Origin: Bartonella henselae str. Houston-1
GTDB taxonomy: Bacteria; Pseudomonadota; Alphaproteobacteria; Rhizobiales; Rhizobiaceae
Reading direction: 5' to 3'
Length of the DNA stretch: 64,000 nucleotides
NCBI RefSeq assembly: GCF_000046705.1
Contig: NC_005956.1
Coordinates: 434,001 to 498,000, forward strand
Both the position numbers and the translations under genes were made by a program. Shown here one piece after another: positions 1-10,314 of the stretch. The notes under the pieces are model-generated. The model had not been told where the DNA came from and ran no database searches. It saw only the letters and a program-made list of their open reading frames with translations. Each line of letters opens with the position of its first letter. The stretch's first letter is position 1.

Positions 1-696
1 TCCTGCTCTGGTTGATCCGGTAAAGCTGATCATTCCCAGATCTGGATGAGCAGAGAGGTAAGAGCCGACATTGGCGCCATCACCATTGATTAAATTAAAA
101 ACGCCAGAAGGTAAGGCGGCTTCATCTAAAATTTCAGCAAAGAGCATAGCAGAAAGAGGAGCAATTTCAGAGGGTTTTAAGACCATAGTGCAGCCAGCTA
201 AGAGAGCAGGAATAACTTTAAGAGTTACTTGGTTCATGGGCCAATTCCATGGGGTAATCAACCCTACGACGCCGATAGCGTCATAATGAAGAATCGCTTG
301 TTCATTTCCTTCTATTAAAGCCTCTTGGAATGAAAACTCTTTGTAAGCTTTGATAAAGTTGCGAATATGAGAACTGCCAGTTGCTGTTTGTGCATTGAGC
401 GCCATATCAATAGGTGCTCCCATTTCCATTGAAATGGTTTTTGCCATATCACTTGAGCGTTTTTCATAAATCTCTAAAATTTTTTCAACGAATCCAAGAC
501 GTTCATGAGGTGAGGTTGTTTTCCAGGTTTGGAAAGCTTTTTTAGCAGCATTAATTGCTTTGTCTGCATCTCTCGTGCTACCAAGACTAATGACAGCACA
601 GGCCTCCTCTGTGGAGGGGTCAATGACATATAAATCATGAGGAGTGCTTGGATCGTCCCATAGACCATTGATATAAAATTTCCGCTTATTTAACAT
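1..696 (-). CDS. Aldehyde dehydrogenase family protein, N-terminal part (cut by window edge)
   Basis: An open frame of 232 codons runs from the ATG at 696 to the left edge without a stop. It carries the N-terminal NAD-binding half of the ALDH superfamily: an ING-W segment near residue 10, the TPWNWPMN motif of the cofactor site, KPSEIAPLS, and GDG..VG..L..HPD followed by FTGST at the edge. Members oxidise aldehydes to acids with NAD(P)+. The catalytic Glu and Cys lie outside the window, so substrate class cannot be judged. It is transcribed away from ftsK. A polyamine-derived aldehyde is possible because a Puu-like gene pair lies 8 kb away, but that link is weak. Confidence 0.9.
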   Translation of the reverse strand, partial: MLNKRKFYINGLWDDPSTPHDLYVIDPSTEEACAVISLGSTRDADKAINAAKKAFQTWKTTSPHERLGFVEKILEIYEKRSSDMAKTISMEMGAPIDMALNAQTATGSSHIRNFIKAYKEFSFQEALIEGNEQAILHYDAIGVVGLITPWNWPMNQVTLKVIPALLAGCTMVLKPSEIAPLSAMLFAEILDEAALPSGVFNLINGDGANVGSYLSAHPDLGMISFTGSTRAG

Positions 697-1124
697 GATA
701 CACTCCCTATTTTTTCTATTATTGAAATTCCATCCTATTTGAGACATTTTTAATAAGAATAACAAGGATAATCTTATCAAAGATACAGGATAGACTGTTT
801 TATCATAAAAAGGCTGAAGAGTTGAAAAAGTACCAATCGTAACAACTCTTTGTATTATTTGTATAAAAGAGAATAGAAAAAAATAATGAGCGATTTTTTT
901 GTAAGAGAATTTTTTTAAAATCAATTTCTGAAAACTATATAAGAGGATGAATTTTGCAATTTAGGCAGTCAATGTTGAGGAAGTTTCATTAAGAGGAATT
1001 ATAGCATTCTTTTTTTCATCAGAAAGTGACCGTTAGCAAAAGGTTATTAACCTTCATACGATAGTCTCTATACATTCTTTTTGAAGAGGTAATTGTTCTT
1101 ATTGCTATAAGTTTGTTGGGGATC
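697..1124. promoter_or_regulatory. Divergent spacer between the aldehyde dehydrogenase gene and ftsK
   Basis: This 428-base AT-rich spacer must hold the promoters of both divergent genes. The only clear structure is a near-perfect palindrome at 1040-1054 (AAGGTTA, one base, TAACCTT), about 70 bases before the ftsK ATG, which could be an operator. No coding remnant was recognised. Confidence 0.35.
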
Positions 1125-3650
1125 ATGCATAATTCGAAAACAAAATCCATTTCTATGTCTTCTTTGTCTAATGAGAGTACAAAAGGTGCATCAGAAAAAG
1201 TTTCATCTTCTAAGATTACTGAAATATTTCCTTATCCGGAAGTATGGAAAAAGGCGTTTACACTCGGACAGAATGTGCGTTTTACCCGAACACCAGAAGT
1301 TGAAATTTTACGCCGTCGCATAGAAACAGATCCAATTTTTGCAAAACAGTTTAAAATTTTTGCGAAGCAAGAGCAAAAAAATCTTACAAAAACGATACAT
1401 TATAACAAGAAAACAACAAATCTCCCTTCGACCAAAAAGGTGATGAATTCTCGATCGATAGAGAATAAAGCATCAATTTGTCATTCAACTGTTTTGGAGC
1501 AGTTGTCACAGCAAACTGTTCCTATGCCACTTGAGAAAAATGCCGGGAAGCATAAATTACAAATAGAAAATGTGGTGCAAAAAACACAGCCTATTTTTTA
1601 TCTTTCTGATGATGCATTTTTTGAGTGTGAAGCCTTTATGTTAGAACAGGTTGACACTAAAATTTTAGAAGAAAACCCCACATCGATTGATTTTACAAGT
1701 GATGAGGCTTTATTGAATACAGCTACTTCCTTTGATGAGTCAATTACTGCTCTTTATCGTGTTCTTGAATACCGTTTTCCACAATTTTACAATGCCATTA
1801 CATCGGAATCTCTAGAGGAGGAATGTCAGGGAATTGAAGAAACTTCTGATTTAATGCATGTAAAGAATGATACTGTTAAAGAAGTTCAAAAGTGTCATTC
1901 TGAAATGATTGTTGAAGATTCTACTCATACGTTAAACGATACAAGTGCGACTAATAAGCTCAAGAATAGTAACAATATTGGCAGTCGTATAAAAGAAAGC
2001 GTAGAGAAGAATTCAGAAGATTTATCTCTCATGAACGCAAAAGGAAAAGCATTGCGATCCATTAGCGCGTCATTAGGCAGTTATAATTCTGTTTTTATGC
2101 CAAATACTCAGTCTTTTGACTATGGTAATTATGAATTTCCTCCCATTGATTTATTGCAGGAGCCTGTTTTTCATGAAGGTACGGTAATTCCGCAGGAAAC
2201 ATTGGAACGAGGTGCTGGACTTTTGGAAAGTGTTTTGGAAGATTTTGGAATTAAGGGTGAAATTATCCATGTTCATCCAGGACCAGTAGTGACAATGTAC
2301 GAATTTGAGCCTGCAGCTGGAGTAAAATCATCACGGGTCATCAATCTTTCTGATGATATTGCTCGTTCTATGTCTGCTATTTCTACACGTGTTGCTGTAA
2401 TTCCTGGACGCAATGTCATTGGCATTGAGTTACCCAATGCGGTTCGTGAAACCGTTTATTTGCGGGAGTTAATCCAAACAAGTTCTTTTCGTGAAAGTCA
2501 ATTTAAATTAGCTCTTGCTTTGGGGAAGGGGATTAATGGGGAGCCTGTCATTGCAGAATTAGCGAAAATGCCTCATTTATTGGTTGCGGGAACAACGGGA
2601 TCGGGCAAATCTGTTGCGATTAATACAATGATTTTGTCGATTCTTTATCGAATGACACCAAAGCAGTGCCGTTTGATCATGGTTGATCCTAAAATGTTAG
2701 AACTGTCTGTTTATGATGGCATCCCACATCTTTTAACACCTGTTGTGACGGATCCAAAAAAAGCGGTAACAGCTTTAAAATGGGCTGTTCGTGAAATGGA
2801 AGAACGTTACCGTAAAATGGCTAAATTAGGTGTCCGTAATATTGATGGTTTTAATGCACGCGTTGCCCTTGCGGCACAAAAAGGCGAAACGATTACGTGT
2901 ACTGTACAGTCGGGTTTTGATAAAGAAAGTGGGGAAATGCTTTATCATGAAGAAGCAATGGATCTAACACAGCTTCCTTATATTGTTGTGATTGTTGATG
3001 AAATGGCCGATCTCATGATGGTGGCAGGTAAAGAAATAGAGAATGCTATTCAGCGCTTGGCGCAAATGGCGCGTGCAGCAGGCATTCACCTTATTATGGC
3101 AACACAGCGTCCTTCTGTTGATGTCATCACTGGCACGATTAAGGCGAATTTTCCTACCCGTATTTCCTTTCAGGTAACATCAAAAATTGACAGTCGTACA
3201 ATCTTGGGAGAACAGGGTGCGGAAACGCTTTTAGGCCAGGGAGATATGCTTCATATGGTTGGTGGTGGACGCATTGTGCGCGTTCATGGGCCTTTTGTTT
3301 CTGACGAAGAAGTTGAAGCGATTGTTGCACATCTTAAAATGCAAGGAAAGCCTGATTATTTAGCAACAGTAACGGATAGTGAAAACGATAACAAAGAGGG
3401 GGAAACAGCTGATTCAGTTGCGGAAGTTTCTACGGCAGAAAATGTTGGTGAGGATGGTGAAGAACTTTATATGCAAGCTGTAAAGATTGTTATGCGTGAT
3501 AAAAAATGTTCGACATCTTATATTCAACGACGGCTTGCAATTGGTTATAATAAGGCAGCTTCTCTCGTAGAGCGCATGGAAGAAAAAGGCATTGTTGGAG
3601 CCGCTAATCATGTTGGAAAACGTGAGATTCTCATTAATGACTTACAATAA
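1125..3650 (+). CDS. ftsK: DNA translocase FtsK, form without visible membrane domain
   Basis: FtsK/SpoIIIE ATPases pump DNA toward the dif region during division. The last ~480 residues are canonical: an alpha/beta motor with Walker A GTTGSGKS at about 489-496, Walker [12 protein letters not shown] with the Asp near 625, a conserved [12 protein letters not shown] segment, and a C-terminal winged-helix gamma domain (about 777-841) of the kind that reads KOPS. The N-terminal ~330 residues are hydrophilic and charged and show none of the four transmembrane helices of standard FtsK. The ATG at 1125 is preferred over an in-frame TTG at 1113 because GGGG lies just upstream of the ATG. Product about 841 residues. 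Some rhizobial genomes carry two FtsK-type proteins, and this could be the second, soluble one. Confidence 0.93.
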   Translation: MHNSKTKSISMSSLSNESTKGASEKVSSSKITEIFPYPEVWKKAFTLGQNVRFTRTPEVEILRRRIETDPIFAKQFKIFAKQEQKNLTKTIHYNKKTTNLPSTKKVMNSRSIENKASICHSTVLEQLSQQTVPMPLEKNAGKHKLQIENVVQKTQPIFYLSDDAFFECEAFMLEQVDTKILEENPTSIDFTSDEALLNTATSFDESITALYRVLEYRFPQFYNAITSESLEEECQGIEETSDLMHVKNDTVKEVQKCHSEMIVEDSTHTLNDTSATNKLKNSNNIGSRIKESVEKNSEDLSLMNAKGKALRSISASLGSYNSVFMPNTQSFDYGNYEFPPIDLLQEPVFHEGTVIPQETLERGAGLLESVLEDFGIKGEIIHVHPGPVVTMYEFEPAAGVKSSRVINLSDDIARSMSAISTRVAVIPGRNVIGIELPNAVRETVYLRELIQTSSFRESQFKLALALGKGINGEPVIAELAKMPHLLVAGTTGSGKSVAINTMILSILYRMTPKQCRLIMVDPKMLELSVYDGIPHLLTPVVTDPKKAVTALKWAVREMEERYRKMAKLGVRNIDGFNARVALAAQKGETITCTVQSGFDKESGEMLYHEEAMDLTQLPYIVVIVDEMADLMMVAGKEIENAIQRLAQMARAAGIHLIMATQRPSVDVITGTIKANFPTRISFQVTSKIDSRTILGEQGAETLLGQGDMLHMVGGGRIVRVHGPFVSDEEVEAIVAHLKMQGKPDYLATVTDSENDNKEGETADSVAEVSTAENVGEDGEELYMQAVKIVMRDKKCSTSYIQRRLAIGYNKAASLVERMEEKGIVGAANHVGKREILINDLQ

Positions 3651-4339
3651 TAAATAAGATAATTTTAAAGCTAAATAACTGTAAAAATATTGAACGGTCG
3701 TTATTTTAAGAGTTAATGCTTGATTTATTGCAAAGATGCGCGTGTTATTACGTGATCATTTGTTACTATGAAAGATTAAAGAGGAAGTGGTAGAGCAAAA
3801 GCGGTATTTTGTATTAAAGCTGCGGGTAGGAACGCAGGGTAATACAAAGAGGGCGTGAGATATCTTTGCCATTTTTAGAGTATCTGGAGAATGTAAAGAA
3901 ATTAGATAAGCTTTCTTTCGAGGACAGAGAGCTTTTTTCCTCCATTATGCATCACCATTTTTACACCTATGAAGGAGTAAGCTGGCACCATCATTCTCTT
4001 TGCCAGCTCAAAATGTTGCCGATAGTCCTTGCATTGAGATGGTTCATAAAAGGCATTTTTCTCCTTTCTTAAAGGTTTTTTATCTGTGCGCTAATCCCGC
4101 TTGTGATGTGCAAGTGAATGGTTTTGATTATTTCAATATAAGAGGGGTTAAAATGAAAGAATCTTACGGTATTAAGGTCTCTCATTCACATTTTAAAAAA
4201 TGTTATAAATCAATATCTTGACTCAGATTGTAGAAATGTTTTTTGGTCAAAAAGTGTTGCAGCGTATTTTTGTTTTTTCTTTTGTGGCTGTTATGATTGT
4301 AGAATGGTCTTTTTTTGATCAGGTGGAGCACGACAAAAT
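3651..4339. other. Decayed spacer after ftsK
   Basis: No intact gene. Short open stretches change frame (about 3866-4072 and 4000-4130). Around 4153 a short reading frame beginning MKESYGIKVSHSHFKK stops after about 22 codons. Its start resembles a frame on the minus strand near 37,420. The stretch looks like former coding DNA, but I cannot name the gene. Confidence 0.4.
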
Positions 4340-5083
4340 ATTAGAGTGCTCAATGTGTAGGTTCTGTTGCGTTAGGTGGTTTGAAGCGCTATATTGAATT
4401 TCCTTTAATATCGATTGATGTTATTGATGGCAAAGTATTTTTGCTGGAAGCTTTCGGGGAGGAAGGTATTTCTTTTATGACTGGTTTGGACGATGCAACT
4501 ATGCCCGTTGCAGTGATTGATGAAAATGTAACGGTGTGAGGGGCTTCTTGTCATTTTTGTTTTGTTGATGAAATGGTCAAAATTCTGCTACAGACCACTG
4601 ATAATGAGATCCCAGTCAGAGTCATTTTATCTAGAGGGGGTATTTCTACATAAATTGGCATTATTAATTTGAAAGGAAAATCAGTAATTTTATGGGTTTT
4701 ATGCGTGTTCTTAAAGGCACAGATATTTAAGTGTAAGCAAGATCTTATTGTGTTATGCCAGAACTTTTGTCACGATGTTTTCGCTGGATATGGATAAAAA
4801 GAGCCACTTTTGTGATATATCAAAAGAGTGAGCTGAAGTTATTAAGTCTCTATCTTCCTCTATTTTAGGATCTCTTTATGTATGAACTTGCCAATCAATT
4901 TCATGAGGAGCGGGAGCACATATTCAGCAATTTTATTGAGGTGGTTATACCTTGGAGTGAACAGACTGTTTAAGGGACTGTTGATGGTTGTTTAGAATGG
5001 CTTTATGTTAAACTCTCTGTTTTGCCGATTTTAAATGCCAAACACAGCGTCTTAAATGGGGTCATGATTTTGGTGTTTTGAAC
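4340..5083 (+). pseudogene. Decayed N-terminal half of a PdhS-type sensor histidine kinase
   Basis: Translated piecewise in shifting frames, this stretch gives segments that fit the N-terminal sensor region of rhizobial PdhS kinases. They occur in order: a GGLKRY...LISIDVIDGKVFLLEA piece (about 4375-4455), TGLDDATMPVAVIDEN (about 4480-4530), an FRWIW piece followed by a decayed PAS-like stretch (about 4780-4850), and LSVLPILNAKHSVLNG (about 5015-5060). In-frame stops (for example after 4530 and at the TAA around 4972) and frameshifts break it. It runs directly into the open kinase core that starts at 5084. The family assignment rests on remembered PdhS sequence and on the intact downstream half. 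Confidence 0.6.
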
Positions 5084-6397
5084 ATGCAAGAAGAAGTACA
5101 AGAAAAAAGAGTTGAAGATTTGAATACAAAAACATCGAGTCTCTCGGAGGTAGAGCGTTCAGCTTTTCGTGAGATTGCAGAACGCTTGCGTGACGAACTG
5201 GATTCATCGGTAGAGGGGATGCATTTGGTTGAAGAAACAGCCGATGAGTTGCCATGTGCACAGACATTGTCTGGAAATGTCATAGAGAAATTTCTTGTAA
5301 AAGAGCCAGCAGCAGTTTTATCATTGTTGGATACAGCTACTGATGGCGTTTTATGGTTGAATGAACAGGGCTTCATTCAAGCTGTCAGTCGTTCTGCTTT
5401 GGCATTAACTGGTTATGAAATAAATGAATTACTCGCTCAGCCATTATCATCATTATTTACTTTGCAAAGTCGCTCTTTGGTTGAAAAATATTTTGAGTTG
5501 ATCCGTATGAAGAGAAAAAATCAGGCTTTTATTCGCGGTGACACAGCTGATTTAGTGACGAAAAATTATAAGAGTATAACCGTTTCTATGACGATGGTAT
5601 TTCTGGCACGACAAGACAGTTATGCTGTTATACTACGTAATATGACAAGTGTGGTATTACCCTTAGATAAAAAGGCCGAAGAGAATAAAATGGTTGGAGT
5701 TGTTCATGAAATGCGAACACCTTTAAATGCTCTCATTGGTTTTGCAGAAATTATGAGGGATGGCCGTTTTGGTGCGATAGACAATGAGCGTTATCGCGGA
5801 TATTTACGTGATATTATTTCATCTGGAAGACATATATTATCGCTGGTGAATCAATTACTAGAGTGCTCGAAAGCAAATTATTTGAGTTCAAATCACCAGA
5901 ACAATAGATCCGTTATAGCTGAAACATTTGATGTGACGTCCTGTTTGCGTGCGAGTATGGCTTTTCTTGAAACACAAGCGAATTATAATGGTATTATTAT
6001 GCGCATTGTTGCACCAGTTTATGTGCCATTTATTTGTATATCGCAACAGATATTTCGGCAAATCATATGGAATCTTCTTTCCAATGCCATCCGTTTTACA
6101 CCATCGGGTGGACAAATTATTGTCCACGTTTCTTATAGCAAAAAAGAGCGAGTGAAGATTTCAGTGAGTGATAATGGTGTAGGGATGAATGACGAAGAGA
6201 TTCTACGAGCACTACAACCTTATGGTCAAGTAGAACGCAAAGATGGCCGCTCTGGGGACAGCGTTTTTGTTGGCACTGGTCTAGGACTACCAATGTGTAA
6301 AGCAATGGTAGAAGAAAGTGGTGGCCAATTTTTGTTATTTTCAAAACCAAATCACGGGACAACTGTAGAAATGTTTTTTCCTATATTTTATGCGTGA
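5084..6397 (+). CDS. PAS-domain sensor histidine kinase, PdhS-like C-terminal half
   Basis: This frame encodes the C-terminal half of a cell-cycle kinase of the PdhS/DivJ/PleC group, which phosphorylates DivK-type regulators in Hyphomicrobiales. Visible in order: a pre-PAS linker with SEVERSAFREIAERL (about 20-35), a PAS domain (LDTATDGVLWLNEQG onward, about 85-190), an HisKA box HEMRTPLNALIGF with the phosphoryl His near 208, an N box (NLLSNAIRFTP), G1 DNGVGM near 363, and G2 GTGLGLP. The coiled-coil linker between PAS and HisKA looks short. There is no sensor region left upstream, where the sequence is decayed. The ATG at 5084 is six bases inside a TTG; neither has a good ribosome site, so expression as a shortened kinase is uncertain. 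It may simply be a pseudogene fragment that has not yet broken. Confidence 0.7.
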   Translation: MQEEVQEKRVEDLNTKTSSLSEVERSAFREIAERLRDELDSSVEGMHLVEETADELPCAQTLSGNVIEKFLVKEPAAVLSLLDTATDGVLWLNEQGFIQAVSRSALALTGYEINELLAQPLSSLFTLQSRSLVEKYFELIRMKRKNQAFIRGDTADLVTKNYKSITVSMTMVFLARQDSYAVILRNMTSVVLPLDKKAEENKMVGVVHEMRTPLNALIGFAEIMRDGRFGAIDNERYRGYLRDIISSGRHILSLVNQLLECSKANYLSSNHQNNRSVIAETFDVTSCLRASMAFLETQANYNGIIMRIVAPVYVPFICISQQIFRQIIWNLLSNAIRFTPSGGQIIVHVSYSKKERVKISVSDNGVGMNDEEILRALQPYGQVERKDGRSGDSVFVGTGLGLPMCKAMVEESGGQFLLFSKPNHGTTVEMFFPIFYA

Positions 6398-6407
6398 AGT
6401 TCACGCA
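6391..6407. terminator. Probable bidirectional terminator hairpin
   Basis: A perfect 8-base inverted repeat (TGCGTGAA, one base, TTCACGCA) overlaps the kinase stop codon and precedes a T-rich run. It sits exactly between the convergent kinase and mscL genes, as expected for a shared terminator. The one-base centre means that the real loop would open one or two pairs. Confidence 0.6.
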
Positions 6408-6412
6408 TCAAT

Positions 6413-6826
6413 TTATTTTTTCTTGGCCAACAAATCTCTGATTTCTGAGAGAAGTTGTTGTTCTAGAGACATCTTTTTTGAAGTTTCCTCCTCTTCTTGT
6501 TTTCTGCGTATTTTATTCATACTTTTAACAAAGAGGAAGAGAACCCAAGCAATAATGAGAAAATTGATAAGTAAAGTAATGAAGTTGCCGTAGCTAATAG
6601 TCGCTCCGGCTGCTTTAGCCGCACTCAAAGTAGCTTGTTTTTCACCGGCAAGTTGAATAAACATGTTAGAAAAGTCAATCCCACCTGTGATGAGACCAAT
6701 AATTGGCATAAAAATATCATTGACAATCGAATTGACTAAGCCTCCGAAAGCTCCCCCTATAATTACACCGATGGCGAGGTCAATCATATTACCTTTTAGG
6801 GCAAATTCTTTGAATTCTTTAAGCAT
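6413..6826 (-). CDS. mscL: Large-conductance mechanosensitive channel MscL
   Basis: MscL forms a homopentameric inner-membrane pore that opens under high membrane tension and releases solutes on hypo-osmotic shock. The 137-residue length is typical. The sequence shows the family start ([13 protein letters not shown]), the first helix [21 protein letters not shown] lining the pore, the periplasmic loop with a short GEK segment, the second helix around [19 protein letters not shown], and a charged cytoplasmic C-terminus ending [16 protein letters not shown]. The gene stands alone, convergent with the kinase remnant. Confidence 0.97.
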   Translation of the reverse strand: MLKEFKEFALKGNMIDLAIGVIIGGAFGGLVNSIVNDIFMPIIGLITGGIDFSNMFIQLAGEKQATLSAAKAAGATISYGNFITLLINFLIIAWVLFLFVKSMNKIRRKQEEEETSKKMSLEQQLLSEIRDLLAKKK

Positions 6827-7399
6827 TAGGTTTTTCCCCTTTGTATATTAGACATACAGTAATTTTAACTATCGCTTTTGATAAAAAAAGAAAGGGTAGT
6901 TTTTTCACTTTCTTGCAGCATTATATTATAAATATCAAAACCCTTTTGAGATTCTTATAACATGTTAAAGGTTTCACGAGGCGCTTTGTTTGGCTTGAGA
7001 GAAGAATAGTTTATAAAGCTCAGACGGATAATTTTTTGATAAGAACTGTATTTTCTCTTCTTGGCGACTAAAGGTAAACCATTGTCTTTAATTTATAAAA
7101 TTATTTCAAGACTTTTATGATAATATATTGAAAAATGAGATATATTTTATGAGGTTATCTGTTGTTCTTATTTGCAGAGTGTTGCAATTTTCAATATCTG
7201 AATAATTGTGAAAAAAAGAAAGGATTTTTCTGTTCAATGTTCATAAACAGAAAGATGAAGAGCAATGATATTGTAAACTTTCTTTTAGTAGGGATTACGT
7301 TATTATCGAGATAAGGTTCGATCTATAATGGTAAGCTTTTATGTTAAAAGTTTTACGTGAGGGTGCAATGGATTATTTGTGTGTTTTGGAGAGGGATGG
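6827..7399. promoter_or_regulatory. Divergent spacer between mscL and pyrD
   Basis: This 573-base AT-rich spacer has no recognisable gene. It must contain the promoters for mscL and pyrD. A weak 7-base inverted repeat AAGAAAG/CTTTCTT lies near 6889-6915. Nothing else was recognised. Confidence 0.3.
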
Positions 7400-8488
7400 A
7401 TGAGTTTTTTTCGTTGTATTGGTCGTTCTGCTTTATTTATGTTGGATCCAGAGCATGCACACCGTTTAGCGATTATGGGGCTGAAAAGTGGACTGAACAG
7501 TTATCAGAAGGTCGTTGATAATCGGTTATGTGTGACTATTGCGGGTCTTAAATTTGAAAACTTTATCGGTCTTGCTGCGGGTTTTGATAAGAATGCAGAG
7601 GTTGTCAATGATGTTTTTCATTTAGGATTTGGTTTCACTGAAATTGGTACTGTTACGCCAAGACCTCAGGTTGGAAACCCTAAACCGCGGCTTTTTCGCC
7701 TGAGAAAAGATGAAGCGATTATTAATAGAATGGGTTTTAATAATGATGGGCGTCAAATTGTTTACGGCAGACTTCATGGGTATAAACGTCTTGGTATTGT
7801 AGGGATTAATATTGGGGCTAATAAGGATACGGTCGATAAGATCGATGATTATATCACGAGTATTGCTTATTTTTATGACGTTGCTGATTATTTTACGGTT
7901 AATATTTCTTCACCTAATACACCTGGTTTACGTGATTTGCAAGTGCGTGATAGTTTGCATCTTTTGATGAATGCGATTTCGCAAGCGCGTAATGAACAAA
8001 AGAAAAAGCATGGATTCTTCGTTCCGATTTTTTTGAAAATTGCGCCTGATTTATCAGAGAAAGAATTGGATGATGTGGCTGAAGAAATGAAACTCTCTGA
8101 TTTTGATGGTCTCATTGTTTCCAATACCACTCTTTCACGCCAAGGTCTTAGGGAGTGTACACTAAGGAATGAGGAGGGGGGACTTTCTGGACGTCCTCTC
8201 TTTGAGCGTTCTACTATTGTGCTAGCAAAAATGCGTCAAAAATTAGGAAAAAAGATTGCAATCATTGGTGTTGGGGGTATAAGGGATGCAAAAACAGCCT
8301 TGGAAAAAGTGAAAGCTGGTGCAGACTTAGTCCAATTATATAGTGGGATGGTTTATGAAGGTCCAGACCTTGCCATAACTATTTTGAAAGAGATTTTACA
8401 GTTTATGCAGAAAGATGGCGTTGAGAGCATAAAGGCTTATCGCGACCAGCGTGTTGAGTATTGGGCAAAACACATGCTTTCTTCATGA
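7400..8488 (+). CDS. pyrD: Dihydroorotate dehydrogenase (quinone), class 2
   Basis: PyrD oxidises dihydroorotate to orotate in pyrimidine synthesis and passes electrons to ubiquinone at the inner membrane. The N-terminal helix [23 protein letters not shown] is the membrane-associated extension that marks class 2. FMN and substrate motifs follow: [10 protein letters not shown], a PRLFRL loop with [19 protein letters not shown] containing the catalytic Ser, [16 protein letters not shown], and IGVGGI. The start is the ATG at 7400, preceded by GGAGAGG at a good distance; a GTG lies 21 bases upstream. At 362 residues it has normal length. Confidence 0.97.
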   Translation: MSFFRCIGRSALFMLDPEHAHRLAIMGLKSGLNSYQKVVDNRLCVTIAGLKFENFIGLAAGFDKNAEVVNDVFHLGFGFTEIGTVTPRPQVGNPKPRLFRLRKDEAIINRMGFNNDGRQIVYGRLHGYKRLGIVGINIGANKDTVDKIDDYITSIAYFYDVADYFTVNISSPNTPGLRDLQVRDSLHLLMNAISQARNEQKKKHGFFVPIFLKIAPDLSEKELDDVAEEMKLSDFDGLIVSNTTLSRQGLRECTLRNEEGGLSGRPLFERSTIVLAKMRQKLGKKIAIIGVGGIRDAKTALEKVKAGADLVQLYSGMVYEGPDLAITILKEILQFMQKDGVESIKAYRDQRVEYWAKHMLSS

Positions 8489-8620
8489 TAAAATTATTTT
8501 TTTATAAAAAATGCGGGATTTTTTTTAAGGGGCTTGCAAACTCTTCTAATCTTCCTTATGTCACACAAGAAAAGAATAAGTCTTTACGAAAGAGTGAACA
8601 GTCTGATACATTCACTTTAT

Positions 8621-8697
8621 GCGGTTGTAGCTCAGTTGGTTAGAGCGCTGGTTTGTGGCACCAGAGGTCGTAGGTTCGAATCCCACCAACCGTACCA
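8621..8697 (+). tRNA. tRNA-His (anticodon GTG)
   Basis: A 77-base cloverleaf with an encoded CCA end. The D arm is TAGCTCAGTTGGTTAGAGC, the anticodon stem CTGGT..ACCAG encloses TTGTGGC with anticodon GTG, and the T loop is TTCGAAT. The acceptor stem GCGGTTG pairs with CAACCGT, leaving a G1-U72 pair and discriminator A73. The base before position 1 is T, so no G-1 is encoded. This is the unusual tRNA-His form described for many alphaproteobacteria. The T stem has one A-C mismatch. Confidence 0.96.
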
Positions 8698-8875
8698 GTT
8701 TTTTCACTATGTTTGATAAGATAAACAGCTTATAATAATCTCAAAGTTTCTTTTACCTTAATGGAAATTGTGTCATTCTTTTAAAAATTAAGTTAATAAA
8801 GTTTTTGTGTGAGGTTCATGCATGGATGATACCATAAAAGTGGGGTGCTTGAGTATTTTTTAAAGTTGGTGTGTT

Positions 8876-10303
8876 ATGGTGGTGAAAAATGGTAAACAAA
8901 TAAAAAGCAAAGGTTCTAAGCTTGTTTCTGATTTTCTCAAGAATTTACGTGGTGTAGATAATTGGGAGCAAGTTTCGCAGTGGCTTGCATTCCGTAATGT
9001 AGAAGATATTGAATGTATTACGCCTGATCAAGCGGGTGTACCCCGTGGTAAGATGATGCTTTCTAAAAAATTTACATCGAAAACATCGTTGGCATTGCCT
9101 TCAGCCGTTTTTATGGCCACAATTTCAGGAGATTATCCTGAAGATGGTCATGGTTTTGAGTATCCTAAAACAGATGGCGATTTACGCCTTGAACCTGACC
9201 TTTCTACATTAAGCATTGTGCCCTGGGAAGAAGCCCCTACTGCACAAGTAATTTGTGATCTTGTCTATCAAAATGGCGAAGTTGTTGATTACACACCACG
9301 AAATGTTTTGCGAACAGTGATCGATTTTTACACACAAATGGGTTTAAAACCAGTTGTGTCACCAGAAATTGAATTTTATTTGGTGCAGAAAAATCCAGAT
9401 CCTGATTATCCTTTAGTTCCTCCGGTTGGTCGTTCTGGACGTTCAATTGGTGGGGGGCAGGGCTATTCGATTGCTGGTGTGAATGAATTTGATGATTTAA
9501 TTGATGATATTTATCATTTTTCGGAAGCGCAAGGGCTAGAAATTGACACGCTTATTCATGAGGAAGGAGCAGGTCAGTTTGAAATTAATTTACGTCATGG
9601 CGATCCAATTGAATTAGCTGATCAAGTTTTTATGTTTAAACGAACGATTCGTGAAGCGGCATTGAAGCATAATATGTATGCAACTTTTATGGCTAAGCCT
9701 ATTCAAGGGCAACCGGGTTCTGCTATGCATATTCACCAGTCGGTTGTTGATAAGAAAACGGGTATGAATATTTTTACACAGAAAGATGGGAAGGAAAGTG
9801 TTTGTTTTCGCCATTTTATTGGTGGATTACAAAAGCATATGGCTGGTGTTTTTGTGATGCTTGCTCCTTATGTGAATTCTTATAGACGTCTTGTACCTGA
9901 TCTTTCGGCGCCTGTTAATTTGCGATGGGGATATGATAATCGTACTACAGCTTTTCGTGTGCCTCGTTCTGCTCCAAAGGGACGCCGTGTTGAGAATAGG
10001 CTTCCTTCTTCAGATGCTAACCCTTATTTAGCGCTTGCGGCTTCTTTAGTTTGTGGTCTTATCGGATTGCAGCAAAAGCTTGAACCAGATGAGCCGACAA
10101 CAAAGAATGTGAATGCTGATAATATTGAATTACCGCGTGGACTTATTGAGGCTGTCAACTTATTTGAACAAGATACAGCAGTGCGTGCTATTCTAGGAGA
10201 GGTATTTGTAAGTACTTATGCTGCTATCAAACGACAAGAGTTTGAAACTTTTATGGAAGTGATTAGCCCGTGGGAACGTGAATATCTTTTGCTGAATGTT
10301 TAA
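8876..10303 (+). CDS. Glutamine-synthetase-like ligase, gamma-glutamylpolyamine type
   Basis: The protein belongs to the glutamine synthetase fold but is of the divergent PuuA-like group, which joins glutamate to putrescine or another amine using ATP. The catalytic C-terminal domain shows metal-binding SPEIEFY (Glu near 164 and 166), EEGAGQFEINLRHGD, HIHQS near 285, and the RWGYDNRTTAFRVP segment. The adenylylation-site tyrosine loop of classical GlnA is not apparent. The 475-residue length fits the group. The next gene, 11 bases downstream, is an FAD-dependent amine-type oxidase, as in putrescine catabolism. The substrate is inferred from that neighbour and not proved. Confidence 0.85.
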   Translation: MVVKNGKQIKSKGSKLVSDFLKNLRGVDNWEQVSQWLAFRNVEDIECITPDQAGVPRGKMMLSKKFTSKTSLALPSAVFMATISGDYPEDGHGFEYPKTDGDLRLEPDLSTLSIVPWEEAPTAQVICDLVYQNGEVVDYTPRNVLRTVIDFYTQMGLKPVVSPEIEFYLVQKNPDPDYPLVPPVGRSGRSIGGGQGYSIAGVNEFDDLIDDIYHFSEAQGLEIDTLIHEEGAGQFEINLRHGDPIELADQVFMFKRTIREAALKHNMYATFMAKPIQGQPGSAMHIHQSVVDKKTGMNIFTQKDGKESVCFRHFIGGLQKHMAGVFVMLAPYVNSYRRLVPDLSAPVNLRWGYDNRTTAFRVPRSAPKGRRVENRLPSSDANPYLALAASLVCGLIGLQQKLEPDEPTTKNVNADNIELPRGLIEAVNLFEQDTAVRAILGEVFVSTYAAIKRQEFETFMEVISPWEREYLLLNV

Positions 10304-10314
10304 GTTTTATTACG

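Noticed and set aside
8534-8716. 60-codon frame running over the tRNA-His gene
   Set aside because: It translates the tRNA itself, a familiar artefact; the tRNA cloverleaf explains the sequence.
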